Origin: Amaurobius ferox
Taxonomy: Eukaryota; Arthropoda; Arachnida; Araneae; Amaurobiidae
Direction: 5' to 3'
Length of the DNA: 64,000 nucleotides
Assembly: GCA_951213105.1 (NCBI GenBank)
Contig: OX578138.1
Coordinates: forward strand, 63,897,040 to 63,961,039
The notes below the pieces were generated by a model, which saw nothing but the letters and a program-made list of their open reading frames with translations, did no database searches and was not told where the DNA came from. Below are positions 27,801-39,800 of the stretch, piece after piece (within the stretch, counting starts at the first letter, position 1; the number at the start of each line of letters is the position of its first letter). Position numbers and translations under genes: made by a program.

Positions 27801-30800
27801 TGCCAACTAGATGAAAAGCAGTGTCAACAGCCATTGCTTTAATAAGCCCGTAGGCTTCATAAATATCCCCTCTGCTCATGTGCCGATGTTTTCATCTTCT
27901 AATGTCTGGTGATCTGAGTTTACATCAGTGTGCCCTTCAAAGTTCCATATTTCAGCTCTTTTGGACCTTTGTGACATCCTCCATTGGAGACTCAATGGAT
28001 TGCCAACTTACCTCGGCATCTTTGAAGGAAGATAAGGAAAAAGGAATATGTGCATCGTTGTTTTTAAAGTTCCTTATTTATTTGAATACTGTTTTAAACA
28101 TCAGTTAGTGACATTCTTCCCCTACTCAGTGAAAAACTACATAAGATAGTGTCAATGTAAAATATATATTCCTAGGTTTTGATCAAGTTTGGTGCTGCCT
28201 TCTAGGGGCAGCTCCTTGAAGTAAGGTTCTTTTTACAATCTAGTTCCAAAGTTCAGTTAAGTAGAACAATATTATACAAGTTAGTGTTGATTCTCAAGTG
28301 TTGGGGGGGGGGGGTCTTATTATTTTGATGTACGTTTTTGTTTTAATGATCTTATGAGTTATATAGAACATGTATAGCCTTACATTAACTATTTATTATC
28401 TTTTAATTTAAAATTACTTTTCTTTTGTGCCTGCTGAGCACGAACCATACTCAGGTATTCAGACCAAGAAACAATCCGAAGCTGTGCTTTAAATAATATT
28501 TAGAAAAGTTTAGCATAATGTGTTATATCTTTTACTAGTATGGCTATTTGAAATTTTATATCTAATTATGAAGAAAATATTGAAAAATAATTGAAAAATT
28601 TAAAGTGTAAATCTAGAGAATTAGTTTTCTCTTCTCAAGCTGTCCTTAATAAAAAAAATCTGATGTGGGCAGCACATGACTTTCCCTGCAGACTTATATT
28701 CATGTTCTATTTATTTAAGTTAAATTTAATTCACTTTTAATTCAATTTTCGTTCTCATTTGAAAACTGGACTTATTTTCAAAAATGGTGTAGGAAAAATA
28801 CGAAAAACTAAAATATCTCGAGAACGGCTAGTCCTAGTGTAATGGGGTTGGTCTTATTCTTTTCTTCGCTAAAAATTATGTATTAAACAAGCATTTAATG
28901 GCTATATTTGAGCATACGTAGTTCTCAAGTTTAGATTTTGATGATTTTTGCGGGCCATTTTGCAGGCAGGTTATTTTTCCGAATTATACCAATATCTAAT
29001 CAGCACCAGGGTGGCCTACAAGTGACTTATCTACCAAATTTTGTGAAATTCGGTCTATTAGTTTTTCAGTTAGAGTGGATACAAGCTTTTGCGGGCCATT
29101 TCGCAAAAAAAGGCGGGTTCTTTTAACCTGAGTCATACCCAAAACTAATCAGCACGAGATTCGTGCACAAGTGACTTACCTACCAAATTTTATGAAATTC
29201 GGTCAATTAGTTTTTTAGTTAAAGTGGATACAAAATCTGCACAGACAGACAGACGTCACGCTAAAAATAGTTTTTTCGTATTCTAGAGGTCTCGAAATAT
29301 GTAGATCCGTCGAAAACTCGAGTTGCGATTTTCGACATGATTCCAATACTTTCCCTATACATTACCCTGTATTGCAGGGAAAGTAAAAATGTATGCCAAA
29401 CCTTGTATTTATTTTTGTGATTACTGGTGTTGTTTCTCTTTGAGAAGTTAGTTGAACCAAGATAAGTGATGATATATTTAGAAAATAACAGTGAAATAGT
29501 CATAAGCCAAAGGGAATAAAAGTTCTTTTGATGCACCCTAAATAAGTCTTTTGATATGCCCTAAATAAAAAGCTCTTTTGATGTGCCATAAATAAACTCC
29601 TTTGATTCAGCCCAAATATGCCTTTCACCGTCTGTGGACATAATACTCTATAAATATGCTCTTTTGATACACCCTATATAAGCTCCTTCGATTCACTGCA
29701 TAAGCTCCTTCGAATAAAATTAACAGTAGATTTTCTAAATGAAAGAACTTGCAAACTTTGCTAATACACTCTTGTCGCAAAGAAATATATGCACTACTAA
29801 GAAATGGAGCTACAGATTTTAAACTCGGTATGTGTGTATCATTTGATGAGATATGCAAATGATTAGAATTTGAGAGCAAAAAAATGTTTTATTAAGAAAT
29901 GATGCAACAAGATGACATTTTAATAAGTGGTATTCCCTGGCAGCTATATAAGCCGATACTCGGTACGACATAGAGTCAGTAGCTTATGTCCTTTTGCGGA
30001 AGATTCTGCCAGAAATGTTTCAACTAGTCAGCTAATTCAGTGGCATTCTGAGACTGCTGCAATGGCCATTCCAACATGTCCCAGATGTGTTTGTTCTATT
30101 AGTGATAGGTCTGAGAACCTAGATGGCCATAGGAATGTATTAAATCCTCGAAGACATTGTTGAGAAAGTCATGCAGTATGTGTTCAAATGTTGTCTTGTT
30201 GGTAAATGGAACCTTGGTGGCTTAACAGCATAGGCAGAACAATTGGCTGCAGAATATCATTGACGTACAAGCAAGCCATCAGATTTGCTTTCAGCACAAG
30301 GCTATCCCACAAGATGGCTCCCTAGACTGTCACACAACGTATGATGGCCGTGGGCTGCTTGACAACAAATGTAGGATTAGAATGCTGGCCAGTCCCCCTT
30401 CACATATGTATGCTGTGATCAACAACACTAAGGGAGAAGCGGGATTCGCTGATAAATACAACATGCCTCCAAACAAACACTGTCCAGGCTGACTGGCTCA
30501 TCACCAATTCAGATGGCTCTTTGTTTGAGGGGTCAGTGGTAGACACCTTAATTGACATAGACACCTATTCCCATCGTCTGTCAGTCATCTCTGAATTGTA
30601 TCCCTTGATGCAGGATGCATGGAGGATGGCAAATGATTTCGAATGTCTGATAACGATGCCATTGGTGTGGATGTGGTTTCTCTCCTGATTACACAATCTT
30701 CTCGAGCAGTTATGTGTCTGGAGAGTCCTAAGCCTCTGCAATGATTACATGTGCCTTCTCTAATCCATTGTTGCACACACTGAGCAACTATAATATATTG

Positions 30801-33800
30801 CTTCAACCAAAATTGCGACTGATACTTCTGTTATACCAACCAGCTTCCCTTAGGCCTATGATATGACCTCTCTCTAAATCTGACAATTGTTTGTAGCACC
30901 GTCAAGTTCGTCTCAAAGACAGCTTTGTACGCAACTTGCAGTATCAAAGCAGAAAATCCAGTTCCAATTGCTGCAGTTAAGAACACCGGTCATTTTCAAT
31001 GCTGCACAATGTATCATTCTCATATGCATTGCATGAACCATATAACATTATTGATGCTGAAAGCTTAATCATTTGCATAACTCTGACATTTGCATGCAGA
31101 ATTTCACGACTGTAGCTCAATTTTATATGATTGAATATATATTTTGATTCTAGTAACAACTTATAATCCAAATAAATCTCTAAGCAGATAACATCAGTTT
31201 TGATGATGACATCGCATCGAAATACCAACGCTTGACCCTGTCCTAAAGCTCGATCAAGGATGGGAGAAGGGGGCACCTGTTGCATCATTCATCCCGTATG
31301 CTGCATTAAATCTCCTTTCAACATACAATAAGGTTTGAATGTATTCACTTAAAAAATTATAAAAATTAAAATTACTTATGAAATAAAAAAAAAATTCTTT
31401 TATTTTTTTTGTTATACTGATATAATAGAAAAGTTTTTACCAAACTATGGAATTAGGCTAATCTTAGTTTTCTGGATGTGATGATATACATATCAGACCA
31501 CGTAAAAAATGCAAATGTCGATGTATTTAAAAAATAAATAAATAAATAAATATGAAGGAAGTGTCCCACAGATTCAGTTCAAACATTGTTGAAAAGAACG
31601 TTCTTCGATTTAAGATAGTATCGAGATGAACACTCTGTGAACATAAAATAACTGAAAAACTAATGTGAAATTTAAAGAAATAACGCCAAGGTACACCTGT
31701 GTACCAAATTTCTTGATCATATGACACTTAGATTTTGTGCTACAGACTTCACACACAGACATCTTTCGTTATTAAATAAGCCTTACAGAGTTCTCCCCAG
31801 ACCATTTTAGCTAGATGAGCTGCTCGACAAATTTCTCTAGCCACTCAGTGACAAAATGGCCATTTATGTTCCTTTTCTAACTACTTTGAAGAAGATGTCC
31901 TGTTTATGTGGTATAGCACTATTTTGTATTATATACCATATTAAAATTACAAATGTGTGGGCCATAAATAAAGTTCCTTTGCATATTTAGATGTTAAAAA
32001 TTCCAATCTGGCATTTGTACCTAATCACCCGGCTTCACAATTTTTCTGGGGAGAACACTGATGATTGTTGGCAATTCTGTTTGACATTGGTGGATCACCA
32101 TTGAAAAATTTCATTCAAATTAATATTAAATATAGAAAGCAACAGTTAAAAGTTTAGAAATTAAGAAATATAAAATATATTAACAAAGAAATATGTCTGT
32201 GTGTATGTGTCTGTCTGAGTATGCAGTCTGTAACACTATAAAATGCAAGGAGAAAAATTCAGCTAGAATATTATTCAAGACACAACGGCAAGATCATAGA
32301 TAAGTGTATTGCTCATGAAACCTGTAATTATAGACGAATGGCACTTTGGCAGTAAGATTTAGAATTCAGAAATTAAAAATCCCGAGTTTTTAAAAAATAG
32401 AAATTTGAATTTTGAAATATAAGATTGTAACAATAATATCACAGATTACTCTTGAAAAAATAAAATATTTAATAAACCTATCAGTCGATTAATTATAATT
32501 TTTTTTATCTAAGACATGTCTTTGATTTATTTTAACAAATCTCCCAGGCTATTGTCATAAGGGAGTGGATAATTTGGGATAGATTGAGGAGTGTTGCATA
32601 TGGATTTCTGCAGAATCGCCTTATTCTCTGTTGAATGAGCATTTGAAGATACAGTCAATTATGATTTTCATTTTTTGTTTTTATGAAAAGCATATGGATT
32701 TGATTCAATTGTATTCAGATATATTATTTAAACAGTGGACAGTGTGTGCTTATTTAATTATTTATACATAGTGGCCGCTTATTTAGAACCCAGGCAATGC
32801 AGGATAATTTGTTCTAGTGTTTTAATACAGTAAACAAGTACTTGAACACCATTAAATGTCACATATATCTTTGGCTCAGTTACCAGAACTCAAGAAATAA
32901 TTTTGTTGTTCCTTGTTTGTTCTGCACATATGTATATATATATTTTTTATTTCTTAGGAACTGGTTTTCATGTTTAGATGTGTGTTATAACAGAAACTTG
33001 TTATTAACCGGTGATTGCACTGGCCATGGGTACCTGCTAACAACTGCTGGACATCCAGTAATGTGTTTTATTTTCATTTTAGTCTGAGAATATTTATTTC
33101 TATATAAAAATATATTCTCTAACCAAGTTGTGCAGTTCTTAATATTATTAATAAAGTACTGATATTTCATTTACTAAGGGATTTTATCCATAAAATTTAC
33201 ACCATCTTCTGTAACTGTCACCCAATGAAAATTTTAATTAATGATAACTATATCAAATTGGTTCGTATTACAGCCATTTTTTTTTTCAATTTTACTAATA
33301 GCAATATAAGTAACATTTTTGTAATTTGATTTTTTTTTTCCCGATAAAGGGCTGTATAAAAACTTTATTTTCTTTAGCTTTACAAAAATATAGAACATCA
33401 TTTAAATTGCTATTTCATAACTTCCCACCTTATTTAAAGCATTTTTACAATTGGAAGTATGGGTCTACAACCAATGGTTCAAAAAGTCTTCCCCTGTTCA
33501 CTTATTGTGAGACACCCTGTATATAAACACATGTTATTTTATAAAGAGTTTGCAGTTTTAGATTGCTACTTGGTTACAAAAACAAAATAAAATTGTAGTC
33601 AATATATTGCCATCAAAATACAAGGGAAGTCGCAAGAACAACAGCGTAATGTCCCAATCCATTTATTTAAATTTTTTTTAATGTAAATAACACATACAGC
33701 CAGGGTATATATATCTGGCTGAAATTGGTGTGTCATGAAAAATGTAAACACTTCAGACACTTATACCTGGCAACCTAAATAGATAAAATGTAAACAATTT

Positions 33801-36800
33801 TTGCATGTTTTGTTGGAAATAGGGTATCATTTGCGAATATACAAAAATAATTTTCACATTTTAAACTTTTTTTTTTCTTAAATTGAACACTTTTTGTTCG
33901 CGGCGAGTGTTTTCCTTACTTTTACTTTCACTCAAAATATCTTTTAAACTATAAACTACAGATATAAACAGTAAACGACAAAAATATTTGGTGCAAAGTC
34001 CATTTTTTTTTTTTTTTTTTGGTTAATCGTTTTTTTACAAAACTGTTATAGTTTAGGAAATCATATATATACCAAAATATTTAGAACAAACTAAAGTGCT
34101 GTCTGTGAACAGTGAATAGTAATTTATAGCCTTATAAAAGCCCTATGAGGATATATATTTGGATTTTAGAGTTCATAATTTTTGAACTATAATGATTCAT
34201 TTTGATATTTTAATATTTCGACCTGTTTTCCAATGGAAAGAAAAACTAACATTTAAATCTCACAAGTGTTTTAGCTCAATATTTTTACTTCTTTGTGAAA
34301 TATTGGCGAACAAGCATGATATATTTTGTTTTGTAAAAAAATTAGGAAGTAAAGTGAACTTGGAGATTCTAAAAATATTTAGTGATTGTTGAGGTTCAGT
34401 GGGAAGAAATGAAAGTATAAAATTCTAATATGTATTTATGTGCCACCCGACAAGTTTATATAGGTTCATCTCGATCTTAAATCTCATCAGAGATAATGTA
34501 TAAATTTTGTTTATGTGCGTGCCACCAAGCAAATTTGTAAAATAAGATATTTTGACATGAAGTCTATGGTCAGGGTATCCAACTGAAATCAGAGCAAAAA
34601 CTAAGAGCTATGAACAATTTGCAAGGTATTTGTAAACCTTTAAAAGTCCAACAAAAAGTAAAAATTTTTACTTGTTTTATTAGAAATAGGGTATCATTTA
34701 TGAATAATAAAAAAATAATTTTAATGTTTAAAATTTTTTCGAAAATACTAAAAAAATTTTTGTTTGTGAGTTTTTGCTTCACTTTTTTTTAACTTCATTC
34801 AAAATATCTTCTAAATTCTAGAGGATATATATATATAAACAGGAAGTGACAAAAATGTTTAGTAAGAAATCTAGTTTATAGACTAATAATTTTTTTTGTT
34901 TTTAAAGTTTGTAATACTTATATTTCAAAAACTAAAAATACTGCTTAAGAATAATAAGCAAGTAATTTGTAGCCCTTTGAAAGCTTTTCTGGGATATAAA
35001 ATTGGATTTTGTATAGAGTTCTTAGTTTCCAAAATATAGTACTTATAATTTCGATATTTTAAGATTGTAAACTATTAAAAAAGATTGTTCTTATTTTAAT
35101 ATTTTAGTATTTTGACCTTTTTTAAAATGTCTACAAAAGATAATCAATCCACAAATACGTATTTCATGTAAAACCATTTCGTCTCCATCAGACTAGAGCC
35201 ACTGCCGATTTTCTTTTTTATATAACTAATTTCTTAATATTATTTCATTGTTTAAAATGTTGTAATTAAGAAAAATAATTAAATTTATTTTCTTTATTCT
35301 AGTTTTGTATTTATCATCTTATTCCTTTTTTTGTGTGTATATTCAGTATAGACCTAAATGTTTTTGTTTTGCATTTTGTAGATCTGGAAGCTGAAAAGGA
35401 AATTTCATGATGCAAAATTATTGCATTGTGAATTCAACTCGCGTGATCCAAATATTTTTGTCACTGCTTCACTTGATCATTCTGTCAAATTATGGGATAT
35501 ACGTTTGATTTCAAACAATGAAGATCCACAGCCACTTCGCCATTTTACTTTTGAAAAGGGTGTTAATTCTGGTAGGTAAAAATGCAGTTTATATTTTCTA
35601 GTAACTATTACTATTTGATTAAAGAATAAGTTTTAAATACTGAGAAATATCTATTTCCACAAGTGCAACAGAAAGGAAAAAATTGCAATATTTTGAATAT
35701 AGAAACAAGTGAAGACTTTCAATAACATGGTTAGTACTTATCCTTAAATTCCTAAAAAAATATATTTACATCCTGAAATTGCACTATTTCCTAAAATTCT
35801 TGAATTTTTTACATCCATTATGCAGCCCCATTGGACCCCCCATGCTCTTTTTCTGCTTTTAAGTAAAATTTCAAATTCCAGTACTTAAAAAATGTTGCTT
35901 AATTTATCACTTTTAAATGGAATCTGAAACTTTTGCTCTTTTAAATGAAATTGCGATTTTTAGCACTTTTAAATGAAATTGTGGTATTTAGCCCTTTTAA
36001 ATGAAAAATGAAAATTTAAGTCCTTTTAAATCAAATTGCAAACTTTAGTCCTTTTTCATAAAAATCGTGAATTTTAGCACTTTTAAACATTAGCATTTTT
36101 TAATAAAATCATGAATTTTAACACTTTTTCATAAAAATCACAAATGTTGGCTCTTTTAAATAAAATTGTGTATCTTAGCACTTTTAAGCAAGATCTCAAA
36201 TTTTAGTACTTTTAAATAAAATTGCAAATATTTGCACTTTTAAATAAAATCGTGAACTTTGATACTTTTTCATAAAAGTCTGCTTAAAAATAAAGTTGCG
36301 AATTTTATCAACTTTTAAAAAAATAGCATATTTGAACATTTTAAAGAAAATTATAAATTTTAACACTTTTAAATCCAATTGCAGACTTGCGCACTTTTCC
36401 CAAAAATAGCACTTTTAAATAAAATCTTAAAGTTTAGAATTTCTAAATAAATTTGCAAATATTAGTGCTTAAATAACATCATGAATTTTAGTGCTTTCTG
36501 TAAAAGTGCACAGTTGATGTTGACAAGAGCCAATGACAAACATAAAACAAGTTGCTAGAAAATTGTTTTAAAACAAGAAATGTATATTCAAAGTTAAAGT
36601 AAAATTCCTAATATTAAATAATGAGTTACAGTAACTCATTATTTTATATTTTGAATTTTAAACACTTTTTGTTTAAAATTTTGCAATAACTTCTGTATTT
36701 TATTCAGCAAATATCTTGGTTTAGTAATTTTTTATTTATGTTCTTTAAACTTAATGAATTATTTTTGCTAGTATGCCATTCAAATATTTTATTGTATGTT

Positions 36801-39800
36801 GCATATAATAAAATATAGTATGCTCCGAAATTGTCCTAAAATTTGTAAAATTTGTGTCCTGAATTTTAATCTGCTGCCAATACTACCCCTACAATAGGAT
36901 ATTTTCACAGAACCATGAAAATGGAAAGAAAAGGATATTGTTGTGAAACCTCTAAATGACAGTTATTCAGAAGACTATAATCTTTGTTATTTAAATGGGT
37001 CTCTTATTTATATGCTTTACTGTATATTGTAGGAAAGTATGATAAGAACCCGAGGATAGCTATTATGGATTACCTAGGTCAATTACAAAAATTGTCTTTA
37101 ATCTCCAAAATAAATGGGGTCAGAGGGATCTTAAGAAAATAATCTTAATAAAGCAGGATTCTCCAGATAGAAAACAGAAAGAAGACAAGGAAAAGGGGTG
37201 TCTTTTGAATTATTTTTGCTGGTATGCCATTCAAATATTTTATTGTATGTTGCATATAATAAAATATAGTATGCTCCGAAATTGTCCTAAAATTTGTAAA
37301 ATTGGTGTCCTGAATTTTAATCTGCTGCCAATACTACCCCTACAATAGGATATTTTCACAGAACCATGAAAATGGAAAGAAAAGGATATTGTTGTGAAAC
37401 CTCTAAATGACAGTTATTCAGAAGACTATAATCTTTGTTATTTAAATGGGTCTCTTATTTATATGCTTTACTGTATATTGTAGGAAAGTATGATAAGAAC
37501 CCGAGGATAGCTATTATGGATTACCTAGGTCAATTACAAAAATTGTCTTTAATCTCCAAAATAAATGGGGTCAGAGGGATCGTAAGAAAATAATCTTAAT
37601 AAAGCAGGATTCTCCAGATAGAAAACAGAAAGAAAACAAGGAAAAGGGGTGTCTTTTGAAGTAATGCTGTGACAAAGTCCCAACGCAAGCCCCCAGGATC
37701 TAATTTGTAATGATAGAGTCAAAATTCTCTGACAGAAAGAAAGGTGTGTTAAAAAGGGGTTAACAGTGTTCCAAAGAAAGTATTAAAAGGGGTTAACAGT
37801 GTTCCAAAGAAAGTATTAAAAGGGGTTAACAGTGTTCCAAAGAAAGTATTAAAAGGGGTTAACAGTGTTCCAAAGAAAGTATTAAAAGGGGTTAACAGTG
37901 TTCCAAAGAAAGTATTAAAAGGGGTTAACAGTGTTCCTTGTTGTAAGCAGCAACATACTGACCAGAACAGAGGGGAGGGGGGAATGACAACTAATTATAA
38001 GGACTATGGACATCTAAGAAAGTCTGATTCAGGGTTGATTACTTTCCTATCAGTAGAATATACATACACTCTCGGATAGGAAGTAAAGCATATTTATTAG
38101 ATGATCAGTTTCAATGATTTCTTGGACGCTTTTGGGGCAGATTCCTTATTGTAAATTTTCTCAAATATATTATGATGGGCTCCATACTTTTATATGAAAT
38201 TTTTGATATAATTTGCATGAAATGTGCATTAAAAACCTAGCTATAGTGAACATATATATACCTGCCAACTTTTACGCATTATGCGTAAAATTTACGCATT
38301 TTAACTGCTCTTTACGCTTTTACGCATATATTGCTATATTTTACGCATTTCCGCATTTATTTGAATTTTTTAACATTACTAGGAAATCAATCTCTAGCGA
38401 AATTGTCCGTGTTTTTTTATTTGAAATTTATCAATTAACCAGACATGGTATAATTAATCGGAAACGCCGATTTTCCGCTTTTTTAGCACTTATTTCTACC
38501 ATTCCCGGGATCGTAGCAAATTCATAATAAAATACAGGGTAATTTCAATCAAATTAATGGAGATTTACAGCCGTGTGTAGTGTAAATGAAGATCTCGATC
38601 GCTTATTTTATGAAAGTAATAAATATACGTCTTCAAAGGTTGTATAATTCAGCATAAATCGCTAAAATGTTATTTTGTTCATTAATTTCGCATAAACACT
38701 GCGATTGCGCAATTCAAGTTTGTTCTTATGAATCGCCGAAAGTACAAAAATATCTTTTTCCATCTATCTCAATCTTCTAAATATTGCATTTTTGTTCGAC
38801 TAAACTAGCTTATTTTCATATTCTAATTAATTATTATGGTTAATTTCTTAATTATTTTCGCATAAACAGTGCGATTACGCAAGTCAGTTACTTCGCGTGA
38901 ATTGCCGAGAGTACGTTAGTATCTTTTCCCATCCATCTCCATCATTTAAATGTTGCATATTAGATCGACTAAACTAGCATATTTTCATGTTATGGATAAT
39001 TATTAATGTTAATTTTTTAATTATATTTGCATAATACAAATTTTTCTATTTTGAAAAATCGGTTTGAACTCTGTGAAGGGATATTTTCCAAAAAGTGGTA
39101 TTAATGCAATGATTTAGGCAAATAAAAAGGAAACCATTTTGTCAGGAATATAATTCAGTGCTATATATTTTTATTATTATTATTAAAGATCAATGTTTGT
39201 TACTCTCTGTAGTGAAAACCTGTGTTTTACCAACCATAAATATTTGTTTTCATTATAAAGTAATTTTCACCGGATAAAACCTTTATATATTTTTGTTTTA
39301 TAATTTATTGTCCTGAAATTCTATAAAATTGGTGTCCTGAATTTTCATATTCTATCAGTACTATGCCTGATATTTAATGCAGTATTTTTTAATGCAGGTA
39401 CTTGTACATAGTTAAATTCATTAGAAATGTCGTTTGCACGTGTAGTTAAAAAAAAATCATTATAAATGTCATTCACTCAAAATTTTACACATTCCAGTTT
39501 TCCCAGGTTGGCAGATATGCATATACACTATTCCTTGAATAAATGCTTAATACAGAGAATAATGTATATAAGTTAAACATTTCATGCCAAAATAATTTAT
39601 TTAATCGAGGTGGTATCTAAAAAGTGGTGGTTGTTAATAAAGGTTTGTTTTACTGTACACATTTCAGGCAATATAGAACACAAATTGAAAATTTGCTATC
39701 TTTAGACACCCTATCGTCTTCAAAACATGCATGACCAAATTTAGTGTTAACAAAATTTTGATTCATACTGGTATAACTATATTATAAGTGGATTTAACAA

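Noticed and set aside
11392..32957. DDB2 introns 2 and 3 both come to 10,710 bp by my splice sites
   Set aside because: Their contents are unrelated (Penelope and Merlin against Tc1 and BEL/Pao), so equal length is coincidence, not duplication.
37752..37937. CRISPR-like appearance of regularly spaced repeats
   Set aside because: The units are contiguous 33-bp tandem repeats with no unique spacers, in a eukaryotic intron. It is a minisatellite.
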